DNA of 12,758 nt from positions 1 through 12,758 of the forward strand of contig CAYTLQ010000322.1 in the NCBI GenBank assembly GCA_964438715.1. The letters are read 5' to 3'. A model generated the notes under the pieces. It was not told the origin of the DNA and searched no databases. It saw only the letters and a list, made by a program, of their open reading frames with translations. Position numbers and translations under genes: made by a program. Shown here in pieces: positions 6,784 to 12,758 of the stretch. The first letter of the stretch is position 1. The number at the start of each line of letters is the position of its first letter. The stretch comes from CAYTLQ01 sp964438715. GTDB taxonomy: Bacteria > Bacteroidota > Ignavibacteria > Ignavibacteriales > Ignavibacteriaceae.

Positions 6784-7422
6784 ATGGTTTTTTTTAATAA
6801 AAAGTTTTTCAGATTTGCACTTATACTTTTTATACTGTTTTACAGTAATTTACTGGTTGCTCAAGTTGAAAATGATTGTGGACCGGAGGGTTCCGCTAAA
6901 TCAAAACGACTTAAGGAGCTAAATCAAAAAAAGAACAGGACCACTTTCCCCGACAGTACTGATTTTGACAGAAGGGTTACTCTGCAAACGCTTCTTGAAC
7001 CCGGTGATGATAGTATGCGCTGGAGCGATACATGTTCAGCAGAAATTATTGGTTATGTCATTGAAGTTCGAATGAGCGCTCCTGAATCCTGCAACTGCTT
7101 TTCAAAAGACCCTTACTATCGCGATACCCACATCGAGATTGTAGCAGATCCTATGACCGATTCGAAAAGGAAGCGGGTTGTTATTGAAGTAACCCCGCGA
7201 ATACGCGAAATTATGAAAGCGAAGGGCATAGACTGGACTACAAAAACACTTCGGAATAACTTTCTCGGCAGATGGGTAAAAGTTCAGGGGTGGCTGTTCT
7301 TCGATTCAGAACATAAAGATGAAGCTGAAAATACGAAACCGGGCCGTGCACGCAACTGGAGAGCTACCGCATGGGAAATACATCCGGTAACCTCTATTGA
7401 AATTGTAGATAGGCCACGATGA
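6784..7422 (+). CDS. Secreted protein of unknown function, possible OB-fold-like domain
   Basis: 212 residues from ATG 6784. The frame opens earlier, at TTG 6730, but that start overlaps hslU and would bury the signal peptide. The N-terminus is a clear Sec signal: NKKFFR, then a hydrophobic core (about 11-25), then VAQ-V with probable cleavage after residue 27. The mature part is polar, with four cysteines (32, 84, 103, 105) that could form disulfides outside the cytoplasm. The region from about 86 to 207 alternates short beta-like stretches (AEIIGYVIEVRM, THIEIVADP, KRVVIEVTPRI, GRWVKVQGWLFFDSEH, NWRATAWEIHPVTSIEIV), a pattern that could be an OB-type barrel; this is inference. The WRATAWEIHPV motif looks like a family I associate with Bacteroidota-type genomes, but I know no function. 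It probably shares a transcript with hslVU and the dehydrogenase after it. Confidence 0.85.
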   Translation: MVFFNKKFFRFALILFILFYSNLLVAQVENDCGPEGSAKSKRLKELNQKKNRTTFPDSTDFDRRVTLQTLLEPGDDSMRWSDTCSAEIIGYVIEVRMSAPESCNCFSKDPYYRDTHIEIVADPMTDSKRKRVVIEVTPRIREIMKAKGIDWTTKTLRNNFLGRWVKVQGWLFFDSEHKDEAENTKPGRARNWRATAWEIHPVTSIEIVDRPR

Positions 7423-7435
7423 GAAAATTAAAATT

Positions 7436-8257
7436 ATGAAAAATTGTATCCTTATAACAGGAGCCACAGATGGAATTGGAAAACAAACAGCTCTGGAACT
7501 TGCCGGTTTCGGGCTTGATGTTATCGTTCATGGACGCTCCGAAATTAAATGTAGAAATACTGTGGATGAAATTATTTCGCTTTCAGGTAATAAAAATGTT
7601 TTTTCAGCTGTTTGCGATCTATCATCATTAAAAAATATCCCGCCTTTCGCTCAGCAAATCCGAAACAATTTTCCCGGGTTAAATATTCTCATCAACAATG
7701 CGGGGGTTTACATGAATGACTACAGGATAACTGATGATGGTTATGAAATGACTTTTGCAGTCAATCATCTTTCAGTTTTTGCGCTCACATTGTTATTACT
7801 CCCGACCTTAAAAGAGAATGCACCATCCAGAATAATTACTGTCAGTTCAGTAGCCCACTCCAGGGGTAAGATCGATTTTGATGATTTTAATCTTACAAAT
7901 GGTTTTAATGGATATACGGCATACTCACAGTCGAAACTTGCGAATGTGCTCTTTACTTTTGCACTTGCAAAGAGAATAGAAAAGTATGGAATAACCGCTA
8001 ACTGTCTTCATCCCGGAGTAATTACAACAAAACTCTTAAAAGAAGGATTTGGTATGAGTGGAGATTCACTCACGACCGGAGCCGCAACTTCTGTCTATCT
8101 TGCTACATCTGAAGAAGGAGGAAAGGTTACCGGAAAATATTTTGCAAAAAGTAAAATCACAGAATCTTCTCCTCTATCGCGGAATGAGGAAATCGCAGAA
8201 CAACTGTGGAAACTGAGCGAGAATCTTACAGGTAGTACTTTTCCGGCAACTCTTTAA
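7436..8257 (+). CDS. Short-chain dehydrogenase/reductase (retinol dehydrogenase-like SDR)
   Basis: A 273-residue classical SDR, an NAD(P)H-dependent oxidoreductase of unknown substrate. The Rossmann cofactor loop TGATDGIG is at 8-15, with HGRS at 32-35 after the second strand suggesting NADP(H) preference through Arg34. The acidic CDLS at 60-63, NNAG at 87-90, Asn110, Ser137/138, and Tyr163 with Lys167 in YSQSK form the usual catalytic set. CLHPGVITTKL at 190-200 is the PG motif. The overall pattern (VTVSSVAHS-like loop, then IDFDDFN) resembles the RDH11-14/WWOX branch of the family; bacterial members of this branch are mostly of unknown substrate. It starts 13 bases after the secreted-protein gene. 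Its stop is three bases from the stop of the opposing AlaX-type gene. Confidence 0.92.
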   Translation: MKNCILITGATDGIGKQTALELAGFGLDVIVHGRSEIKCRNTVDEIISLSGNKNVFSAVCDLSSLKNIPPFAQQIRNNFPGLNILINNAGVYMNDYRITDDGYEMTFAVNHLSVFALTLLLLPTLKENAPSRIITVSSVAHSRGKIDFDDFNLTNGFNGYTAYSQSKLANVLFTFALAKRIEKYGITANCLHPGVITTKLLKEGFGMSGDSLTTGAATSVYLATSEEGGKVTGKYFAKSKITESSPLSRNEEIAEQLWKLSENLTGSTFPATL

Positions 8258-8260
8258 CTG

Positions 8261-8698
8261 TTACAGAACTTTAAAACGCAACCTCATTACCCCATTCTCA
8301 AATGAACTGCTGATTATTTTGAACTGCCCTATTTCCGAAGTATTTTTTACATGCTGACCTATACACGGGCAGGCATCATAATCTCCCACACGAATAATTC
8401 GTAAAGTATCGCCAGCTTCTTCAGGCAACCTTTCAAGATTATACAATTTCTCTGCTTCCGATCGGGGAATAAATTCTTCAGTCACATCAACCGAAGAAGC
8501 TATGACCAGATTTACCCGCTTTTCAATCTCACTTCTTTCTTCCTGTGTAAGATCCCGGTCAAAGTAATAATCACACTTCGATTTTTTTCTCTCTATATGA
8601 GCAGAGAACGATCTCCCTTTATTAAACATGCGCACCATCGTTTGATTAAGTATATGTTCCGCCGTGTGCATCCGCGGATCGTAGTCTTTGTTCATCAT
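8261..8698 (-). CDS. AlaX-type alanyl-tRNA editing protein (stand-alone)
   Basis: A 145-residue stand-alone relative of the alanyl-tRNA synthetase editing domain (tRNA_SAD/AlaX superfamily). Family members hydrolyse Ser- or Gly-tRNA(Ala) in trans to protect translation. The zinc-site motifs are both present: HTAEH (His11, His15) in the first helix, and CPCIGQH with Cys112 and His116 near the end, followed by IGQFKIISSSFENGVMRLRFKVL-type strands split over residues 123-145. The N-terminal glycine-rich beta-barrel domain of longer AlaX types is absent, so this is the short form. Its ATG directly follows the TAA of the regulator gene with no base between, so translation is very likely coupled. 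Substrate specificity cannot be read from sequence; other amino acids or free-standing deacylase roles are possible. Confidence 0.85.
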   Translation of the reverse strand: MMNKDYDPRMHTAEHILNQTMVRMFNKGRSFSAHIERKKSKCDYYFDRDLTQEERSEIEKRVNLVIASSVDVTEEFIPRSEAEKLYNLERLPEEAGDTLRIIRVGDYDACPCIGQHVKNTSEIGQFKIISSSFENGVMRLRFKVL

Positions 8699-9832
8699 TT
8701 ATCCTGCTAAATTATTAACTGATATACTTCGTCGGAATTGTGTGGGTGTTATTCCGGTATATTTTTTAAATGAATTATTGAATACTGATTTTGAATTAAA
8801 TCCGGCTTCATAAAGTATTTCCAGAATTGTTTTGTTCATACCATCGCTACTTTCCATAATTCTTCGTGCTTCATCAATTCTGTATCGATTAATTAAATCG
8901 TAAAAATTTACGCCAAAATATTCATTAATTACTCTCGATAACTCCTTGACCGGAAGTCCGACTTTCTCCGCTAAACGATTTATCGATAAATCAGGGTCCA
9001 AATATATTTTCTCTTCCTGAAGTATTTTTTTTAATCGTTCTCCTGAATTGTGAACATCCTCTGATGATAAAACTGATTTTTGGTATCGTGGTTTATTATT
9101 TTGTTTTTCAGTTGTTAGTATCAAATGATACTCTTTAAGTCCGCGAATAATGAGAATATTGGCAAATATCAGGTTTATTAATACAGAAAGCAGTATCAGA
9201 AAAGTGTAATATTCTCCGCTTGCAATGTGCAGGATAAAGTTAATTAAATCAATTACCCACATCGCAAAAAAACCAAAAACCACCAATAATAAAAAAGAAT
9301 AAGCCGTTCTTTGAAAGGATGAAATATAGTTTTTCGCTTCCTCTCTGGAGGTATAAATTCGGGCAAGAATAAAGATCAGATAAACAAGAATCTGGATGAA
9401 AAAGGCGACCTGAATTATGGTTTGAACTATTTTAGGTAACGAACCATTATGAGGAACTCCGGCTGTAATAGAATTTATTATAAATACCAATTTAACTGAA
9501 AGAATAACCAGCCATGGTAAAAAATGAAGATTATTCAGCTTTTCGGAGTTCGTGTCTCCATTTAATACTGTTTCCGTATAAAACAACAGAGTAGGCCCGA
9601 AAAACCATCCTGAACTCATTAAGACAACATAAGCGATATAAAAAAATTCGGGCAATGATAAAACGAAATAAGATAACAGAAAACCCGCCAGGTACAGGAA
9701 ATTACAAGTTAGAAAAACCGCAAGTCTGATATTTATTAATCGTTTTCTTTGTTCTCCTGCAAGTAAATACACAACAAATACCCCGAGTTGAAACATCGTA
9801 ATGATAGCAATAAGCTGAATTAATTCATCCAT
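8699..9832 (-). CDS. Seven-helix membrane protein with C-terminal AraC-type DNA-binding domain
   Basis: A 377-residue transcription regulator that appears to sit in the membrane. Seven hydrophobic segments (about 1-24, 35-60, 63-85, 102-122, 135-157, 176-203, 208-231) precede a charged linker and an AraC/XylS DNA-binding domain at about 265-370. The two helix-turn-helix units are at about 282-303 (LSINRLAEKVGLPVKELSRVIN) and 336-357 (ILEILYEAGFNSKSVFNNSF), followed by the family ending KKYTGITPTQFRR. This design is known in Bacteroidota and relatives, where the membrane part is thought to sense a ligand; the signal is unknown here. It overlaps nothing but abuts the AlaX-type gene (TAA then ATG) and lies 44 bases after the 65-residue membrane protein gene on the same strand. 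Autoregulation of this unit is plausible but is inference. Confidence 0.92.
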   Translation of the reverse strand: MDELIQLIAIITMFQLGVFVVYLLAGEQRKRLINIRLAVFLTCNFLYLAGFLLSYFVLSLPEFFYIAYVVLMSSGWFFGPTLLFYTETVLNGDTNSEKLNNLHFLPWLVILSVKLVFIINSITAGVPHNGSLPKIVQTIIQVAFFIQILVYLIFILARIYTSREEAKNYISSFQRTAYSFLLLVVFGFFAMWVIDLINFILHIASGEYYTFLILLSVLINLIFANILIIRGLKEYHLILTTEKQNNKPRYQKSVLSSEDVHNSGERLKKILQEEKIYLDPDLSINRLAEKVGLPVKELSRVINEYFGVNFYDLINRYRIDEARRIMESSDGMNKTILEILYEAGFNSKSVFNNSFKKYTGITPTQFRRSISVNNLAG

Positions 9833-9876
9833 ACTATGAGTGCTGAATCTCGTTTCTTATAAAACAATTATCATAT

Positions 9877-10074
9877 TTATCTTGAAAAACGCGCCGCCTC
9901 ATATGCAGACCAAATATGCATTATCCAGCCAAGCATTATGAACCAAAGTACAATACTAAAAACAAAATGAAGAAGTGCTTTGAACAGCCTCCCCTGAACT
10001 AATTGGCCTAAACCCGGCATCAAAAAACTGGCTATACCGGCAATAACATTTCCGGCCGATCCTCTTTCAGACAT
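9877..10074 (-). CDS. Small membrane protein, TM2-like PGLGQ motif
   Basis: A 65-residue protein with two hydrophobic stretches. The first (about 9-20) runs into FLMPGLGQLVQGRLFKA at 17-33, the proline-glycine-GQ-G pattern of small TM2-domain-like proteins common in bacteria. The second is VFSIVLWFIMLGWIMHIW at 38-55, and the tail SAYEAARFSR fits the usual W-S-x-Y-x-A ending of these proteins. Function is unknown for the group. ATG 10074 has AGAGAAA just upstream as a weak ribosome binding site. It is the first gene of a possible minus-strand unit with the AraC-type regulator and the AlaX-type protein. Small size is normal for the group. Confidence 0.75.
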   Translation of the reverse strand: MSERGSAGNVIAGIASFLMPGLGQLVQGRLFKALLHFVFSIVLWFIMLGWIMHIWSAYEAARFSR

Positions 10075-10496
10075 ATTTTCTCTATAGTTTTTTTAAAGTA
10101 TATATCATAGAAATTGCTAACCTTATGTGACTGATTTGCTTTAAGTCATATTCTTCGGTTATGATATTCGAGCTAATTTTTCAGATCTTCCAAAATTTAT
10201 ATAAAAATTATAGAGTTAAAATTAAACCGATGAATTGGAAATAAAAGATTAACTATTCGGAAAAATTCAGAATGATTGCCGTTAATCATGGACTGATATT
10301 CAAACTTTTAGGACTGTCATCGGTTCTTAGCAATATTATATGAGCAAAATGTACTTTAAAAATATCAAAATCCCTTCAACGATATCCCATTCTTTAAATT
10401 AATTCCGACCGTTCATCATTTTTTTATTGCCCTTCAATCTAAGACCTGTTATGTTTTTCTTTAAATTTAACTACCAATAAAAAAAAGGATTTATCA
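10075..10496. other. Long intergenic region with divergent promoters
   Basis: 422 AT-rich bases between the minus-strand 65-residue gene and the plus-strand DUF1761 gene. It has many stops in all frames. A 23-codon frame from ATG 10272 to TGA 10343 (start MIAVNHGLIF) has no good ribosome binding site and is probably not a gene. TTCTTTAAATT occurs twice (10390-10400 and 10457-10467) but is low-complexity. I see no tRNA, riboswitch or strong hairpin. This is more than twice the size of the other gene-free stretches, so a small RNA or a decayed gene could hide here, but nothing in the sequence supports one positively. Confidence 0.5.
10427..10455 (+). promoter_or_regulatory. Weak candidate promoter for the DUF1761 gene
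   Basis: TTGCCC (10427-10432) and TATGTT (10450-10455) are 17 bases apart, about 40 bases before the ATG. Each box matches the sigma70 consensus at four of six positions. The ribosome binding site AAGGAT (10485-10490) is much better supported. Confidence 0.22.
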
Positions 10497-10901
10497 ATGG
10501 ATAATGTTCAAATCAATTTCCTTGCAGTATTTGTTGCCTCTGTTGCCGGCTTTTTATTAGGCGCTATTTGGTATTCGCCACTTCTCTTTTACAATGCCTG
10601 GTTGAAGGAATGTGGATTTACAGAGGAAGAATTAAGAAAAAATAATTTGGCCCTGATTTATGGTTCAGCATTTGTCTTACAACTAATAATGGCTCTTTGT
10701 CTGGCTCCCTTTCTGGGAGCGAAATTGGATACTGCTACAAGTGTGTTCTATTCTGCGCTTACTGTTCTGGGCTGGATTGCACCCGCAATTGGAATATTAT
10801 ATTTATTTGAGCGTCGATCGATGAAATTATTTTTTATTAATACAGGTTATCTGTTTTTTAACTTTGTATTGATGGGACTTATTCTGGGAATCTGGAAGTG
10901 A
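10497..10901 (+). CDS. DUF1761 family membrane protein
   Basis: A 134-residue membrane protein of the DUF1761 family, function unknown. Four hydrophobic segments are visible at about 6-27, 51-75, 84-105 and 111-133. The hallmark GAIWYSPLLF at 22-31 near the end of the first segment, followed by the amphipathic WLKECGFTEEEL, is typical, and the length is normal for the family. ATG 10497 has a good AAGGAT ribosome binding site seven bases upstream, one of the best in the window, which suggests it is a separately expressed gene. It stands alone on the plus strand between two minus-strand groups, with its own upstream region and a stem-loop after the stop. Confidence 0.88.
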   Translation: MDNVQINFLAVFVASVAGFLLGAIWYSPLLFYNAWLKECGFTEEELRKNNLALIYGSAFVLQLIMALCLAPFLGAKLDTATSVFYSALTVLGWIAPAIGILYLFERRSMKLFFINTGYLFFNFVLMGLILGIWK

Positions 10902-10913
10902 TCTACCATGATG

Positions 10914-10937
10914 AGGGCAGTTGAGTCTGACTGCCCT
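10914..10937. terminator. Stem-loop between convergent genes, likely terminator
   Basis: AGGGCAGT (10914-10921) pairs perfectly with ACTGCCCT (10930-10937) around an 8-base loop. It lies 12 bases after the DUF1761 stop and 21 bases from the stop of the opposing PGI/PMI gene. The plus-strand side is followed only by TTC and the other side has no T-run, so the U-tract is weak both ways. The GC-rich stem in an AT-rich setting and the position still support a shared terminator. Confidence 0.6.
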
Positions 10938-10958
10938 TTCACCTAAACTTTAAAGAAT

Positions 10959-11999
10959 TTATTTGGCCAACTGAGCTTTAAGATAGTGTATATTATCAAT
11001 CTCAGCGGGGTCTTTTCCTCTTACAATTGCAAGATAATAAGTCACCCAATCAGCAAAATAAATCATATCGAGAAGCCGTTCTCCGAATATGGTTTCTTCA
11101 CTTTTTATACGATAAACCGGACTGTTCATTTTCTGAATTATTCCTTCAACAAGATCTAATCGTTTTTTCACCTGCGGATGATATGAAGGATCATCAATAA
11201 TAATAGTTGCCGCATTCAACTGATCTTCGCGATACGATTCCCACCCGATTATTTCGTTATGATTATGCTCGGGTAACGGAGTATGGAAGGAATGAATTTT
11301 TGAATTTTCATTAAACTGCGTCTTCATTCGCATACCTATAGAATCCGTATAATCGGATACAGAAATTATCAAAGGTATATATCCCGAAATTTTCTCAGCA
11401 AGAACGAGCGCATCATTGTTCTCAGATGCCAGCTCTTCTCCCCTGAGTTTCCACATTTTTATAATCCTTTGAGTAAAATCATCATAATTTCTGCAGAGGC
11501 GAAGAGTTTGAAATACCTTTAAAACTGAAAAAAAGCTCAGTCCGAAGGAATACCGAGGTTGATAACCGCTCTTTAATGTAATGAGTGGTAATCGGTTCGC
11601 TTTAGCAATTTCCCCGATTTTCCCTCCGGTGGTAATACAAATAATCCGGCATTCTCTTTTAATTGCATCCTCAAGCACAGAAATTGTCTCTTCCGTATTT
11701 CCGGAATAGGAAGAAACAATCACAAGGGTTTCTTTGTCGGCATATACGGGTAGTGAATAATTTCTGTTTACTTGCAATGGATACCGAAGCTCATCTTTCA
11801 AAAAATTTCTTAGAAAATCAGCGCTGATTGCTGAGCCGCCGAGTCCTGAAATAATTATATTTTTTATGCCTGCCATATCAATTGCCGACACATCAATATG
11901 GTTGTTCCATGCATAAAGCACCTGATCCCAGAAGTTTAGCAGTACATCAAATAAATTATCCGGATCATATTTTGCAACAAGAGATTGTAGAGTCATCAT
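10959..11999 (-). CDS. Bifunctional phosphoglucose/phosphomannose isomerase (SIS fold)
   Basis: A 346-residue cytoplasmic enzyme of the small archaeal/bacterial PGI/PMI family, which interconverts fructose-6-phosphate with glucose-6-phosphate and mannose-6-phosphate. It is much shorter than classical Pgi. Two SIS-type halves are seen: GLGGSAISADFLR at 52-64 and SSYSGNTEETISVLEDA at 96-112 bind the sugar phosphate; QPRYSFGLSF at 147-156 and NENSKIHSF at 230-238 follow; PEHNHNEIIGWE at 243-254 carries family histidines; and the end RGKDPAEIDNIHYLK at 327-341 is typical. The start is taken at ATG 11999 because the family opens with KYDPDN soon after the first residues; the frame is open further upstream, but that part overlaps ptsI. 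A second ATG follows directly at 11996. The gene lies 13 bases after ptsI. No classical pgi is in the window. Confidence 0.93.
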   Translation of the reverse strand: MMTLQSLVAKYDPDNLFDVLLNFWDQVLYAWNNHIDVSAIDMAGIKNIIISGLGGSAISADFLRNFLKDELRYPLQVNRNYSLPVYADKETLVIVSSYSGNTEETISVLEDAIKRECRIICITTGGKIGEIAKANRLPLITLKSGYQPRYSFGLSFFSVLKVFQTLRLCRNYDDFTQRIIKMWKLRGEELASENNDALVLAEKISGYIPLIISVSDYTDSIGMRMKTQFNENSKIHSFHTPLPEHNHNEIIGWESYREDQLNAATIIIDDPSYHPQVKKRLDLVEGIIQKMNSPVYRIKSEETIFGERLLDMIYFADWVTYYLAIVRGKDPAEIDNIHYLKAQLAK

Positions 12000-12012
12000 A
12001 CTTTCAATAAAA

Positions 12013-12758
12013 TTAAATAATAGTTCGTGTTCTTGGAATATTGAATTCTTCAAAAAATTTCTGAACCTTTGCAATCGCTTCCTCTTCCATTGAAGATTGC
12101 AAACATTCATCGACCAGTTTTTGTGCTTTTTCGTAATTTAGTGCTCGAATTGTTCTTTTAATTGAGGGAATTGCTGTTGCGGCAACACTTAACGAATCAA
12201 GTCCCATGCCTACCAGTAGCGGTAATGCCAGATTGTCCGCTGCCATCTCACCACACATACTTATTTCAGCGTTACCAAGTTTTCCCTGAGTAATAATATG
12301 TGCAATCGTGCGTAACACAGCCGGATGAAATTCCTGATATAATGATGACACTGAATCGTTTCCTCTGTCAACTGCCATCAGATACTGGATAAGGTCGTTA
12401 GTACCAATAGAAAGAAAATCCACCTCACAGGCAAATTCTTTAGCCATAACTGCGGCGGAGGGAACTTCAATCATGATCCCAATCCTGATATTTTTATCGA
12501 AGGGAATGTTCTCCTGCGAAAGTTCCTGCATACACTCCTGAATGATCTTTTTGGAATTTCTCACCTCTTTAATTGTTGAGACCATTGGAAGCATGATATG
12601 CAAATTATTATGTACCGAGGCTTTAAGAATAGCCCGTATCTGAGATTTAAAAATCGTTAGATTTTCACGAAGGAAACGAATGCCCCGTAAGCCAAGAAAC
12701 GGATTAGCTTCGTTAAATTCCCATACCTTTAATTTGTCACACCCAATATCAAATAGAA
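12013..12758 (-). CDS. ptsI: PEP-protein phosphotransferase, enzyme I (3' part)
   Basis: The C-terminal 247 residues of enzyme I; the 5' part lies beyond the window. Enzyme I takes phosphate from phosphoenolpyruvate and gives it to HPr. The visible part is the PEP-binding barrel: FDIGCDK at 2-8 of the fragment (the more common form is IGGDK), NPFLGLRGIRFL at 18-29, RAILKAS at 41-47, IMLPMVSTIKEV at 54-65, IMIEVPSAA at 94-102, FLSIGTNDLIQYLMAVDRGN at 114-133, and the active-site cysteine Cys168 in SMCGEMAAD. A TTG at 12603 could start a shorter frame, but the coding pattern continues unbroken to the window edge, so it is internal. The PGI/PMI gene follows after 13 bases, tying sugar-phosphate entry to PEP status. 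Whether the organism has sugar-specific EII proteins or only a regulatory (Ntr-type) PTS cannot be seen here. Confidence 0.95.
   Translation of the reverse strand, partial: LFDIGCDKLKVWEFNEANPFLGLRGIRFLRENLTIFKSQIRAILKASVHNNLHIMLPMVSTIKEVRNSKKIIQECMQELSQENIPFDKNIRIGIMIEVPSAAVMAKEFACEVDFLSIGTNDLIQYLMAVDRGNDSVSSLYQEFHPAVLRTIAHIITQGKLGNAEISMCGEMAADNLALPLLVGMGLDSLSVAATAIPSIKRTIRALNYEKAQKLVDECLQSSMEEEAIAKVQKFFEEFNIPRTRTII

Noticed and set aside
10272..10343. A 23-codon frame starting MIAVNHGLIF in the intergenic region
   Set aside because: It is short, has no good ribosome binding site and no pattern beyond mild hydrophobicity; expected by chance in 422 bases.
12000..12110. 37-codon upstream extension of the PGI/PMI gene
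   Set aside because: It overlaps the 3' end of ptsI, reads as a Lys/Arg-rich shadow, and the family normally begins close to the KYDPDN motif that follows ATG 11999.
1..12758. Mobile element, phage, CRISPR, toxin-antitoxin or defence system
   Set aside because: I looked for transposase, integrase, regular repeat-spacer structure, nuclease and toxin-like gene pairs and found none. The small membrane proteins lack toxin or antitoxin features.

Overview
The window is ordinary, compact bacterial chromosome of low GC content (I estimate a little under 40% by eye). It carries housekeeping genes, a few small membrane proteins and one secreted protein of unknown function. There is no tRNA, rRNA, IS element, CRISPR array or phage gene. 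The gene set suggests the Bacteroidota/Chlorobiota/Ignavibacteriota (FCB) group: hslVU beside a secreted protein I associate with Bacteroidota-type genomes, a membrane-anchored AraC regulator, a bifunctional phosphoglucose/phosphomannose isomerase, and weak or missing Shine-Dalgarno sequences before most genes. An Ignavibacteria-like organism is my best guess; this is inference from gene content only.

Layout. (1) 14-1326, plus strand: a one-domain NifU-type Fe-S protein and an AI-2E family permease. (2) 1523-3190, plus strand: plsY and gpsA, which make glycerol-3-phosphate and attach its first acyl chain. (3) 3194-4626, minus strand: a small two-helix membrane protein followed by a membrane-anchored RsbU/SpoIIE-type phosphatase. 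(4) 4836-8257, plus strand: hslV, hslU, a secreted protein and a short-chain dehydrogenase, all closely spaced. (5) 8261-10074, minus strand: a 65-residue membrane protein, a seven-helix membrane AraC regulator and an AlaX-type tRNA-editing protein, with the last two abutting. (6) 10075-10496: the longest gene-free stretch, holding divergent promoters. (7) 10497-10901, plus strand: a DUF1761 membrane protein. (8) 10959-12758, minus strand: the 3' part of ptsI (cut by the window edge) and a bifunctional PGI/PMI.

No clearly new system is visible. The points most worth a second look are these. The phosphatase reading frame continues upstream of its first ATG and encodes a convincing extra membrane helix, with no ATG, GTG or TTG to start it. 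The membrane AraC regulator and the AlaX protein share a zero-gap TAA/ATG junction. The secreted protein after hslU is uncharacterised. HslV carries a seven-residue propeptide. Two convergent gene pairs are separated by only three bases, leaving no room for a terminator between them.
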